DNA from: Bromus sterilis | Lineage: Eukaryota; Streptophyta; Magnoliopsida; Poales; Poaceae | NCBI GenBank assembly: GCA_950022295.1 | Contig: OX465600.1 | Coordinates: 234,195,782-234,259,781, forward strand | Direction: 5' to 3' | DNA length: 64,000 bases | Shown here: one piece after another, positions 34,613 through 45,880 of the stretch | Numbering within the stretch: the stretch's first letter is position 1 | Layout: each line of letters opens with the position of its first letter | Notes under the pieces: generated by a model | What the model was told of the DNA's origin: nothing | Database searches by the model: none | What the model saw: the letters and a program-made list of their open reading frames with translations, nothing else | Translations under genes and position numbers: made by a program

Positions 34613-36574
34613 TCCACGCAAGAAGAATTGTTAAAACGACTTCTGTTCTGGGGTTTCTTCGCCTCAGGTAAGAATATGAGTCGCGGTAGGGCACCAGAGG
34701 AGGTCGGACCCACCCAGGCGCCATCCTCAAGCTTAGCATATTTCTTTTCCTCAATCAATTCAGCCCAACGAGCTGGACGCGATAAAGAAAACTTTGACAA
34801 ACTCTTTTGCTTCATTAGATGTATATAAGCATGTACTACGAACAAGTCCATCAAGTGTTGGAACAATGCTACAAAGACAATGCACGCAACAATCCTTCAA
34901 TCAAGTGAAAAGTTTCAAACAACCAAGAATGAATAATATGCTACTGAAAATCAAAACAGGATCACAACGCACATGACTTGAGCATACTAGAGTGGTATCT
35001 CGCTTGCCTCCATGAGTGAAGCAAAACATAAATGCAGAAGCTCCTTCAGAGTTTTAGAGAAGACTAGATATAAATATTTCAGAATGAGTAATATCACAAT
35101 CATGCAGAAGGCAATGTGGTACTTTGGGACAATGCACATTACACTGAAAATGACAATTATGCTCTCAATAGTTGGTGCTTTGAAGAAAGAAGGGGAGACT
35201 GTCGAACCCTGGCTTTTGATGGCAAGGTTGAAAACCCGTGGCTAGAAGAAAAGACTAAACAGGTACCAGAGCTCGTGGTTTTGACATCAGAGATAAAATT
35301 CTTTTGGGAGTCAGTCAACGGTAACGGTAAAGGTTCTCAATATCTTCCATACCAACCATATTAATGGTGGTTCCCATGTTTTTTATGGTGCCTACACTTA
35401 TGTTTCCCTTCCACCAATCATGGACAATCTTTGGCTAGCAATGAGTTACGGTGTACCTTTCATGTTGTCTCAAGTATGGGGGAAAGTATAAGCTTTTATA
35501 AATTTTGAAACAAGTGAGAAGTGGGCATTCTCCAGACCGGCCTCTGCCTCATAAATTTGACTAGGTTAAACTTTGTCAAGGAGTAAAACATTTTTAGCAT
35601 AGAAGATAATGATTTCCCCTAACGCTCCATGAGCTTGTACGGATACAAAAGAGAAGTGTGTTTGAATAGTTTTGAGATGGTACAAGAAAGTCTTCGTTAG
35701 GATGGCCGGTAAATACCATATAGGAAGGTATTGTGGACTCATATGGCGCAACTGGTTTCAAGGATTTTGGATGCACAAGAAGATTTCTCTTAGTACAGGC
35801 GAAGGCTAGCAAAAGACGGGGAAGCGACCAACTAGAGAGAAATAACGGTCATAATCATGCAGAGCGACAAAACAACATTGAATCGGGCATGAAAGTGATA
35901 TACCTATTCTGAAATAAAAAGATCATCGGGGCATGAAAGAATTTGAGTCATAAACATGTGTAAGCATGTGCCAAGTCAATCCAAAAAAATCTCCGAAGGG
36001 AAAATACCACTTTAATATGCCAAACCATGAACAATGCAATGCGTGCAAATCATTTCAATAACACATTATGCTCTCCAGCTATTTGAGACTAGTCACACAG
36101 AAATCATGAACTACTGGGAAATCACTGTAAACATAGAACTATGTCGCTACAAGCTGGTCTCTAGATCATAAGTACATGCATATGTACAAAAGTAGAAACA
36201 AAAAGAGTTCATACCAGCTTTCCTTGTTGCATCCCTTCCGTTGATCTTCGTCGTTATTGCCTTGTCGCTTGCACAATCGAACGTGGAAAGATATAATTAA
36301 GTGCAATTGCATCCATGGACGCGAGCTGAACTCTGCAAACAAAGCAAACTAAAGAGATAAAGGAAATCTCTTTGGGTTTTTCAAAGGTTAATCGAAAGCA
36401 AAAGAAAAGAGATTTTTTGTTGTTTTTGCAAATTAAGAAAGAACAAAGAAGAACGGGCAAAAACTTTGAAAAGATAAAAGAGAACACCAAGGATAATACA
36501 ATGAAAGAGGAGAAGGACACGTACTCCCCCAATCTTAGGCTTTTGGCCTAAGTCGGGCTCAGCTACTGCGGACC
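34613..36574 (-). other. 3' LTR remainder and non-coding 3' interior of element D
   Basis: No supported gene. The first part (to about 34700) completes the D LTR; the rest is 3' interior. The tract 35550-35900 is the reverse complement of 61700-62070 in element G (for example TTTGACTAGGTTAAACTTTG against the G copy), showing that D and G share their 3' region. Confidence 0.6.
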
Positions 36575-37777
36575 CTAGGAGCTCCCTCCGGCTTTGGGGT
36601 AGTACTGGTACGTCCACTGGCCGTACGGGGTCTCGGGCGCGTAGGTTGACGTCATGTTGTCCTCCCAAGAAGAGGGCTCCCCGCCCCAAGAAGAAGATCC
36701 CTCGCCCCACTGGGCAACATGCTCCTCCTGGGGAGGCGGAATCTCCTCCGGCTCCTCTTCCTCAAGAGCACCCACCTCCATGGGGTTATGGAACTACTGT
36801 TGGACAACGAACTCATCTAGCTCAATCGCGGTGAAGGACCATCCGTTCATGCTAGTATAATCAAACAAAAGTGGTGCAGGTAGACAGATCTCGCGAGTAG
36901 TAATCTCGCCAAATCTCATAACATAAACAAGGTTACCAAACTCAGAAGTCCTAGTAACAAACTCATGCCTCTTCATAGCAGTAAGATCAAAGCTCAAAAA
37001 TGGAAAAGGCGCATCATCAGCACGTACAGTGCGCTCGAGTCGCTCAAGTATAAGAGTGGCATAAATGCCACCAAAGTGAGGCCCCTTTCCGCTATTAGAG
37101 ACGAGGCGGCGAGCAATCAAGGCACCAATATTATACTTGTTATCTCCTAAGAGGGCGTCTGCCAAGATAGCAATATCTGGACCCGAAATGTTGCTCGTGT
37201 TGTCACGAGCTAACACCCCTCGAGAAATAATGTATGCGAAATACCTGATGTAGGGAAACAAAATGCTGAAAATCTTCCCCTGGTGAACATCCTTCGGATC
37301 CTTGCTGCAAAGAGAAGCGAAGAGGCCCCTTAGTTCGTAGGGCTGAGCAGGTATCCGGGTCTTCCCAACATTCCGCACACCTATAACATCACAAAATTCT
37401 GCTAAAGACATGGTGATAACTTCCTCATATAATCTGAATTCAATCATGGAAGTTTTATCATTATATCTAAACCAGTTCACAAAATAATAAGTGAGTTTTA
37501 GATACTGTGGCACATGGTGTGTCACAAGGCGTGTCAAACCTGCAGCTGCACAAAGGTTATCAAACTCATCCTTAATACCTTCCGCCGTAAGGAAATCCGA
37601 ACACGGATATGTCATGGCACGCGTCGTGTCCGTCTTGTGGAGCAATTCCCGTGGCACGATATCGTTACTGTAGCTCATCCTCGCAGTAGAGGATGAGGTT
37701 GCAGCTCTAGTCACTCTATCGGTAGGCTCGGGCCTCTTCTTCCCAAGCCATTCCTTAGCTTTTCCAAATAAACTCAT
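36575..37777 (-). pseudogene. ATHILA ORF1-type accessory gene of element D
   Basis: The open frame begins at 37849 but the likely start is the ATG at 37777 (MSLFGKAKEWLGKKRPEP), preceded by a splice-acceptor-like sequence. It runs to a stop at 36794 (about 327 aa from that start). The same frame resumes beyond the stop as 36781-36575 with an acidic, then W/Y/S-rich tail ending YYPKAGGSS. The block YLKLTYYFVNWFRY ... EFRLYEEVITMSLAEFCDVIGV and the end FTAIELDEFVV resemble the ATHILA ORF-1 family of plant gypsy elements, whose function is not established. Apart from one stop near the end it is well preserved, unlike gag and protease upstream. Confidence 0.6.
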
Positions 37778-37779
37778 TT

Positions 37780-38122
37780 CTGAAATTTTTGGCAAGTTAT
37801 AAAAACAAAGATTTAAGCAAAATGAGTTGAGGAAAACTACTCTACTCACTTCCCAAAGGCATAAACTTGCATCAAAACTTTAAAAATACATTTCTAAACA
37901 TGCATGCAAGCTCATATGAACAACACCAAGAACTCCTAAATACTCACAAATAAGACCACCAATCAAAATTTTAATTGGAGGGGTGGAGGAGTCACATATC
38001 AGGGAGCAAATGCTCAATCTTGATGCAAATGATGGTCTGTAGAGATAGATCGAAATTCGCCACCAAGAACAGCAAGAACTCGAGCTCCAGGAGTGAGAGA
38101 GAGAGGTAGGAAGAAGACATAC
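37780..38122 (-). other. Predicted intron in front of the ORF1 gene of D
   Basis: On the minus strand CCAG|GTATGTC at 38122 is a good donor and AAAAATTTCAG|AAATG at 37780 a good acceptor, placing the ATG two bases into the next exon. Length 343 nt, AT-rich near its 3' end. This is a motif-based prediction only. Confidence 0.4.
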
Positions 38123-38330
38123 CTGGAAAGGGGCCCAGGCGCCCTGGTGGCGCGGCTGGGGGCCAGGCCACGTCACCTGGCCTCCTGGACCAGGGGTGGC
38201 CCCCTTGGTCAGCCCCAGGTGCCCCTGTGCATCTTTTTTGGTGAAATTGTTTAATATAATTTTGCTGACATTTTTCTGAAAACTTCATTTTTGGGAATTT
38301 TCCGAGGTAGCGAAAGCTGCAAAAACTTCT
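37990..38330 (-). promoter_or_regulatory. LTR-leader-like GC-rich block upstream of ORF1 in D
   Basis: The minus strand at 38215-38112 (CAGGAGGCCAGGTGACGTGG and following) resembles the GC-rich leader of TGATACGTC-type LTRs (for example 27600-27700). It is preceded by the same sort of TTCC-GAA-AAATTCC sequence found there. It may be a captured LTR piece serving as promoter or untranslated exon for the gene downstream. Confidence 0.4.
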
Positions 38331-38515
38331 GGAAGGCTCGAAAAAGTGGTTAAACATATGAAGTTTAAAAAACATAAACTTTGGTACAACAAGGAAGATA
38401 AAAGCTAAGGGAAATGAAAACATAACAAGCTCCCCTTTTTACTCATATATAACATGTTTGTTAGCAAGGTTGATCAAGTCTTGCTACCAAATAATGGTAT
38501 ATCAAGAAAAAAGTT
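38331..38515 (-). other. Short non-coding gap where pol would be expected in D
   Basis: Between the protease remnant and the LTR-like block there is no trace of reverse transcriptase, RNase H or integrase motifs in any frame I examined. Confidence 0.5.
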
Positions 38516-39590
38516 TCACTTATTATAAAGCATTGAAGGTACCTTTATTTTAATGGACACTGTACCCACCATAAATTTTTTGTATTTGTGGTGCACATGT
38601 AGAGGATAATCCCAATCACCAATCTTCACGGTCTCAATATTCTCAATGGAGAGAAAAGGTCTACCAAGAATAATAGATATGCCCCCATCCTCGAGAATGT
38701 CAAGCACACCAAAATTAGTAAGAATCAAGAAATTAGCAACTTCAAAAGGAACATCCTCACAAATACCAATAGGAACGGTTGTTGACTTATCAACCATTTG
38801 AAGAGATATATCTGTGTGGATTAGTTTATCTAAAAAAGCCTTTTGTAAAGAGAGAAAGGAATAACACTCACTCCTGCACCAAGATCACATAAAGCAGTTT
38901 AACCATAATTATTCTGTATGGAGCAAGGAATGGTGGGTATTCCTGGATCACCAAGCTTCTCAGAAATCTTGCCACTAAAAGAGTAGTTAGCAAGCATAGT
39001 AGATATTTCCTCATTAGGAACTTTTATTTTATTAGTCACAATATCTTTCATATACCTCGAGTACGGAGGCAATTTAATAGCATCAGTCAAAGGAATTTGA
39101 ATAAAAAGAGGCTTCATCCATTCACAAAATTTATTATAGTGCTCTTCTTATTTAATTTTGAGAGGCTTACCTGGGAAGGGCATTGGTTTTTGTACCCATG
39201 GTTCTCGTTCCTTCCCATGCTTCCTTCCAATGAAGTCTTCTCTAGTATATCTCTTGCGTTTATCAGGTGCTTCTTCTTCTCGTACTTCAGGAGGATCATT
39301 CTTCTCATTATCTTTATCAGCACCATCTTCAGTTTCGGCATCAGAAGTAGATATACTATTAGGATCAACAATAGGTTCTTCATCAATTATAGGATAATTT
39401 GAGTTGTCAGCTTCCTTATGTTTCTTATTCTTCTTCTTCTGGGAGCTGACAACATCTTCTTCCTGCAATTGAGAATCTTGCTCGATTCTCTTAGGATGCC
39501 CCTCTGGATAAAAAGGATCATGGGTCTATATGCCACCTCGGGTTTTAATCCCATAAGCCTGCATATCATCTTATTTGGCACTTTTAGCAA
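38516..39590 (-). pseudogene. Athila-type gag C-terminus and protease remnant of element D
   Basis: Several broken minus-strand frames. 39468-39148 is charged (E, D and K rich). 39117-38899 holds PPYSRYMKDIVTNK and LGDPGIPTIPCSI, the block that precedes the protease in Athila elements. A stop at 38899-38901 follows, and then the active-site-like CDLGAGVSVIP (about 38890-38855, DTG changed to DLG). 38797-38516 has VPIGICEDVPFEV and ISIILGRPFL, the second protease block. At least two stops or frame changes and the altered active site mean no function. Confidence 0.7.
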
Positions 39591-39788
39591 GCAAATCTTT
39601 TTTCACATTAGAAATTTGTTCAAGCTGAGTTTGAACCATATGAAAATGCTTAACAAGACCTTTAACATCATTAAAAGTTCTACCTAAGACATCAAGCAAA
39701 CTTTTTATAGCAAGGGAATTATCACGCAGTTGACTTTGAATCCTTTCATTAAAGTGGCTTTGCTTGACAATAAAATTATCAAGTTTAT
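39591..39788 (-). other. Decayed linker between gag and protease parts of D
   Basis: Coding origin is likely from position, but the frame is broken throughout and nothing specific is recognised. Confidence 0.3.
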
Positions 39789-41084
39789 CTAAGAATTGAT
39801 CAGGAGGCTTACCATGAGGGATGTCACCTGCATCAAATCAAAAAGAGAGTGTACCTCTACCATAGGTGGGTGAGTAGTTGGCTCACAAAGTTTTTCAATA
39901 GGAGGTAGATTCTTCACATCTTCAGCTTTAATACCTCTCTCTTTAATAGACTTCTTGGCTTCTTGCATATCTTCGGGGTTCAAGACGAGCATTCCCCTCT
40001 TCTTTGGTGGTGGAGGTGGTTCAGGGACGGACCAATCATCGTGGTTCTTGGCTATCTTGACCATTAGTGCTTTAGTATCGTCCGGTGTTCTTTCCCTGAA
40101 AACACAACCAGCAAAGCTGTCTAGATAGGTTCTAGATTCATCGGTTAGACCTGCATAAAATATATCAAGTAATTCATTCTTAGGGACTCCATGTACGGGT
40201 CTAGCCTTGAGTAAAGTGCAATACCTCCCCCCAAGCTTTAGGGAGGTGCTCATCCTGCATCTATTTAAAGTTATGAATTCTTTGTAAAGTAGCATGTTGC
40301 ATATGAATAGGAAAATATTTAGCAACAAAAGGCTGAGCTAACTCTTGAGTACTTTTAATAGAACCACATGGTAGTGCATCATACCATGCTTTAGCACCCT
40401 CCTTCAAAGAAAAATGAAGTAGCTTATAACATAATAATTTCTCTTATTGTCCTCATTAGTAAATAATCCACCCAACTCAGCAAGTTTAGTAAGGTGTGCG
40501 ATAGCGTCATCATTTTCTCTGCCATAAAAAGGGTCAACTTCAACTGTAGATATAAGTGAAGGATCAATAGAGAAATCAAAATCAGCATCTCCAATCCGAA
40601 TAGGAGATGAAGCAAATTTAGGATAAGGAGTAAACTTGTTCTTCATAGAGTGCTTTTCAAGAAGCTTCTTAACAGCATGATGGTCAGAGTCAACACACTC
40701 TGTAAGTTCCCTGCATAAATCATCATCAATCTCAATATAATCATCACCAAGAATTCTTTTCCTGAGTCCACTCAAGTCTGGGTAACCAGAGGATCTGCAA
40801 ATAGGATAACATGTAACGGGGATTTCAATCCCGGACTGTTTGGCAGGCTTAGTAATCTGAGATTTGACAAAGAGACTAAGTGAACCAATCTCATCAAAAG
40901 TAGTAGAAGCATCATCAAAAGTATCAGAAATAGTAACAGACTCAGTAGAAGCAGCATGTGGTGGTGGTGAAACAAGCGTACTCATAATGGAGGGTGAATC
41001 AAGCATAGCACTAGTGCTAAGAACAATACCTTTTCTTGTAGTGGATGATAAAATCGGAACCTTGGGGTCTCCTTTCTTACCCAT
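39789..41084 (-). pseudogene. gag of element D, frameshifted
   Basis: The ATG at 41084 begins MGKKGDPKVPILSSTTRKG, 57 bp inside the primer site, a natural gag start. The first frame (41084-40404, 226 aa) ends with FYGRENDDAIAHLTKLAELG, the start of the retrotransposon gag domain. It is lost near 40440. A second frame (40328-39789) carries the rest, including GRYCTLLKARPVHGVPKNEL, IFYAGLTDESRTYLDS and KKRGMLVLNPEDMQEAKKS. The middle piece (about 40440-40260) is recoverable only with frame changes. The gag shell protein would package element RNA; this copy cannot make it whole. No zinc knuckle is seen. Confidence 0.75.
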
Positions 41085-41140
41085 GGCGCATAAATCACAG
41101 CAAGCAAAATAACTCCAAGTAGACTTCTAAATAAAACTAT

Positions 41141-41160
41141 GCTCCCCGGAAACGGCGCCA
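41141..41160 (-). other. Primer binding site of element D
   Basis: The minus strand reads TGGCGCCGTTTCCGGGGAGC, the Athila-type site with one change, eleven bases from the LTR end. Confidence 0.85.
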
Positions 41161-41171
41161 GAAAACAGTCT

Positions 41172-41467
41172 TGATGAACCACATGTGTAGGGGATCGCAA
41201 CAGTCTTCGCGGGTAAGTTAACCCAATTTATTGATTCGACGCAAGGGGAGCCAAAGAATATTTATAAGCTTTAACAGTTGAGTTGTCAATTCAACCGAAC
41301 CTGATAGATACTTGCTTGGCAACGAGATACTAGTAGTAACGGTGATATGGAAGTGATGGTGGCAGCGGAAATAGTGGCGGCAAAGCGACGGAAGTAAAAC
41401 AGCAAAAGTAAAGTAACATGTAACCAGTAGAATTAAAACACTGTAGGCTAGGGGAATGGATGGTTGG
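41172..41467 (-). repeat. 5' LTR of element D, truncated
   Basis: Begins TGATGAACCACATG on the plus strand and matches 26375-26665. It stops at 41467 where LTR F begins; the remaining part of this LTR is not found to the right. Confidence 0.75.
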
Positions 41468-41801
41468 TGATACGTCCCAAACGTATCTATAATTTCTGCT
41501 TGTTCCATGCACTTTTATGTGACATTGCTACATGTTTTGCTACACTTTTATATCATTTTACACATATTTGGACAAACCTACTAACTCAGTGCACCCAGTG
41601 CCAGTTTCTGTCTGGTGATGTCTGTAAGTTGTATGTATTTTACCAAAATTTTCAGTGCCCCAAAAATTCCAGAAAAATCAGAATAAAAATCAGCGAGGCG
41701 GAAGCTTCCGGTATCACCGAAGGGGGGCCACCCACCCTCCCAGGCGACCAGGTGGCGCCGCCCCACCCCTGGCCGCGCCACCAGGGCGCCTGGGAGGTGG
41801 G
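41468..41801 (+). repeat. LTR fragment F (TGATACGTC family), left part
   Basis: Starts TGATACGTCCCAAACGTATC, closest in wording to the LTR of A, and runs through the GC-rich block until copia E. It resumes at 50335. Confidence 0.8.
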
Positions 41802-43495
41802 TGAAGGGAATATGCCCGAGAGGCAATAATAAAGTGGTTATTATCTTATTCCATGTTTATGATAAATGTTTATTTTCATGCTATAATTGTGTTAACCGGA
41901 AACGTTAATACATGTGTGTTTAATAAACAGAGAAAAGGTTCCTAGTAATGCCTCTCTTTATACTAGCTTGTTGATTAACGGATGATCAAGGTTTCCTGAT
42001 CATGAACATTGGATGTTGTTAATAACAAGGTCATGTCATTGGAGAATGATGTGATGAACATACACCCACAGTAGTTATAGCAATACGATCATGTCATCAA
42101 GTTTCTATTGCTGTATCAAACTTTCACGAAGTAACTCTAATCCTTAGACCATGAGATCACGTCAATCACTGACACCGGAAGAGTACTTTGATTCCATCAA
42201 ACGTCACACCGTAACAGGGTGATTATAAAGGTGTCGTTGGGTACTTGGAAAGTGTTAGTTGAGGCTCGTGGATCAAGAGTGGGATTTGTCCATCCAGATG
42301 ACGGAGAGATATACTCTGGGCCCTCTCGGTGATATCACATTGACATCGCTTGCAAGCACGTGACTGGCTCACGAGGATGTTATATCACGGAACGAGTAAA
42401 GAGTACTTGTCGGTAACGAGATCGAACTAGGTATGGATGATACCAAATGATCGGATCTCGGACAAGTGAAATATCGCGAGACAAAAGGAATTGGTTACGG
42501 AGTTTTGGTTCACACGATCACTAGTTCATCGTTGAGTAAGTGGGAGTCATCAAGGATCTCCAGATCCCTCTGATGATTATTGATCGGAGAAGAGTCTCTG
42601 TCATGTCCATTTTATTCACGAACCGTAGGGTGACACACTTAAGGATTCGTTGACGCGTTTGAGTGGATACGGAACGCCAGAGAATATACTGGACAGCACA
42701 TGGACTGTTTTGATAAAACTGCTGGAATAGTTTCGGTATATCAAAATAGTGCAAGGGGATAATTGTTAATGTGTTCATTGAATGAAGTGTTCATCAATGA
42801 AGTACTCATTAAATGAAGTGTTCATTAATTTGAGTGACATTAAACAAGATAATTAAAAGTGTTTTAATGTGATAAACTCTTGGAATTTTGAGTGGAGAAT
42901 TATGGAAGTTATGGGAATAATGTGTGACCCTTTGTTTTTGTGAGTGGAGAGTCCACCCACATGATGAGGGGAGAGGTGGGGGCACCTCTTGGGGCGTGCT
43001 ACCCCTTGGGGGCTGCCTCCCCCTCCTATATATAGATGGGTGGAGACCCCTCTACACACTAATTCCTCCATCTCTCATATGCCCTTTGGTTGGCATCTTC
43101 CTCCCCTTGCTAGCTGATCCAGTTTCACGAGTACGGTGCTTAGGCGAAGCCCTGCTCAAGATCTTCTCTACCACCACCACCACTATGTTGTAGTGCTGCT
43201 GGAGTTCCCGAGGATCCACTACTTCCGCTGCCCAACTGGAGCAAGGGGCGGAGGTCGTCGCTGATCCGTACGTGTGACCGATTACGGAGGCGCTGCCCGT
43301 TTGTGGCGCCCATCTTCATCACGACCTTGAGGTCGGCAAGTGATCGACTACATCACCCACGATAATCGTTCTCGTTAAAGCTTTTTGGTCTTCGAGGGTG
43401 AGTCCTTCTCAAACCGTTACAAGTTATCTCCTAGATGTGATCTTGGCAGTTGCAATCGTAGGAAAAAATTTGTTTTCTATGCAACGAACCCTTCA
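41802..43495 (+). repeat. 5' LTR of copia element E
   Basis: Starts TGAAGGGAATATGCCC and ends ACGAACCCTTCA. It has a TATA box (43027) late in the LTR, preceded by a C/T-rich tract. Confidence 0.95.
43027..43034 (+). promoter_or_regulatory. TATA box of the E 5' LTR
   Basis: TATATATA follows CCCCCTCC and is identical in the 3' LTR at 49861-49868. The short-leader arrangement fits the BARE promoter layout. Confidence 0.6.
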
Positions 43496-43496
43496 G

Positions 43497-43509
43497 TGGT
43501 ATCAGAGCC
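43497..43509 (+). other. Primer binding site of element E (tRNA-iMet)
   Basis: TGGTATCAGAGCC one base after the LTR end. Confidence 0.9.
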
Positions 43510-45880
43510 TCGTCTATGCGTAGATGCTTTGTACGGTTAGAACACATAGAGATGTGGGCGTTGATCCTCTAGTTGTTACCCTCTTTTGTGCACTTGTTCA
43601 TATTGCGGCAATGTTGGATTGAAGCGGCCCTAAGCGCAGATTGCGTGTCACGCTTGACATACGGCTTGTACCGTATAAAGTGGCTTTGGGGGTGTCAGTT
43701 TCTCTAACATTAGTGATATGGCATTTGCAACGGAGGGCCCTGGAAAGGGATGAAAAGAAACAACTAGCGAATCAACGTTGTGGTTCTTGTCCGTAGGGAA
43801 GATCGGTTCTTTCCTAGGAAGCCCAAAACCACGTAAAATTTGCAAAGATAAATTAGAAGCGTCTAACTTGTTTTTGCAGGGCATGTGATGTGATATGGTC
43901 ATTGTTACAAAATTGTTGTATGCAATGAGATTTATTGTAAACAACCGGCAGGAGCCATATGGTTGTGTTTTTCCTTTTTAAGGCCTGCGTGCTGTAGATA
44001 TATCCATGAGATATATTGTAATGGAGAAGGACGACCATGGTGGTGGCGCCATGGACCTTGGTGCCGCGCCGGTGGCATGATGGAGATCATACCAAGACGC
44101 ACAAGATGGAGATCTAATGCGAGAAGGACCATATCATATCACATTATCCATGCATGTGATGTTTATCCTTTTATGCATCTTATTTTGCTTAGTTACGATC
44201 ATGATCGCTGCGGTAGCATTATAAGATGATCCCTCTCACTTAATATCAAGATAATTATATGTTCTTCCTTAGTATGCACCGTTAAGAAAGTTCGTCGTTT
44301 CGAGACACCACGTGATGATCGGGTGTGATAGACTCTACGTTCGCATACAACGGGTGTTTTCAAGCCTAGCATGTACAGACATGGCCTTGAAACACATGCA
44401 AATACTAAGGTTCTACTTGGCGAGCCTAGCATGTACAGACATGGCCTCGGAACATGGACCGAAAGGTTAAGCACGAGTCATATGGATGATATGATGAACC
44501 ATATTGAGATGCTCGCCATTGCAGCTACACTGCCTCACGTGATGATCGGTCGTGGTGTAGTGAATTTGGTTCGTGTAATCACCAAAGACGACTCGAGGGA
44601 TGTTGTTTTTGAGTGGGAGTTAGATGAACTCATTTTATCATGAACTAAATCAAAGTGAATTTGCATAGTTCGTTGTAGTCATTGGCATTTGTTTACTACC
44701 TTTGCGCTTAGCTATAATTGAGATAATAAAACTATAGAATTCTGGATATTTAACTTTACGGACTGGTACCGTATTGTTTGAGTGTCAATCTAAAGTTTAA
44801 AGTCTTATTGCAAACTTTAGCAAACCTTGCTTACTCCATGAAGTTTAATAATGTGTATTAAATCGAGAGTAACAATTCCAGTGTTAGTGTCTAAGTATCA
44901 CACTTGCCTCCATGATCCTTGATATTCAAATGTTGTTTGTTATTATCAAGGTTATCTAGGAGCTGAAAGGATTGTTTCAGAAACTATCATGTGTGGAAGA
45001 TATAGCGATATCTGAAACAATGTTTAGTTGCAATGTGATAGAGTAAAATTTAGTGAGAAACATGTTCTCATATTGTATGAGAATTTGTGAAGGTTGGAGA
45101 CACTATGTGTCCTAATCTCCCAAAAAGGTTTTGGGAACTAATATTGTACTCACAGTTTGTCCCTATGAGCTATGGTAGTTCTGTCATGAAAGTTGTCATG
45201 ATAGGATGAATGGAAGATGTAGGTAAAATGTTTACTACACTATAAGATTACTAAAGAATGGAATTTGGAAGAACACCAAACATTTGATGACGGTGATCTA
45301 CATCAAAGTGAGAATCAAAGGGTGTTAGTATTTGACTAACACACTTTGGATTATGTGTCATATGAATGGTGCCACAAGTGATGTTGATAAATTCTTCTAA
45401 AAAGGAAAGGAATTGCTGAAAGAGGATCTAAAAAATATTTTGGCGAAAAAGAAAAAGGAAAAGACTGGAAATGTCCAGCTCGGGTATATAGATGATATAC
45501 ATGTTATGGGTATATTCATTGCTTGTTAAACAGTGTGATTCTTGAGTATTGGATACTGATTGGTTGGTATGAAGTGTCATACGGAACAACGCAATACAAG
45601 AGTTGCAATGGCCTGAGTAACTAGCAAATGAATATGGGATGATTCTCATCAAGAACAAAATAAAGTGTTATTGTGTTTATCGTTGGAATTAAACCTAGCC
45701 TTCAAGATTTATTTGAATAATTGTTATTCTGTTCTGGTGTTATACGAACAATAGTTGTTCAAATTATCACCATATTCATAGAAGATGGATGAACTCTATA
45801 AATCTTGTTGGAGAAATCACATCCATAATAACTGATGCTAAACATGTCGCAAGACAAATGATTAGAAGATCACTTATGAG
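43510..45880 (+). pseudogene. Leader and decayed gag region of copia E
   Basis: No frame longer than about 100 aa is credible. The leader contains a 25-bp direct repeat (44363-44387 and 44423-44447). Beyond about 44640 short pieces suggest a gag origin only by position. Frameshifts and stops occur throughout, so nothing here is translated into a useful protein. Confidence 0.5.
44363..44447 (+). repeat. Direct repeat in the leader of E
   Basis: AGCCTAGCATGTACAGACAT plus five bases occurs twice, 60 bp apart start to start. Confidence 0.8.

Larger units (their letters stand above)
26375..41467 (-). mobile_element. Element D: Athila-like gypsy with gag, protease remnant and ORF1, no pol; split by C
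   Basis: Minus-strand order: partial 5' LTR 41467-41172, primer site 41160-41141, gag 41084-39789, protease remnant 39590-38516, ORF1-type gene 37849-36575, non-coding 3' interior, 3' LTR starting near 34700 and continuing through 34613 and 27355-26375 around nested element C. The two LTRs share about 290 bp of clear similarity at their interior-distal ends (26375-26665 and 41172-41467). The 5' LTR is cut at 41467 by fragment F. Only about 670 bp separate the protease and the ORF1 gene, so reverse transcriptase and integrase are absent. Confidence 0.75.
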
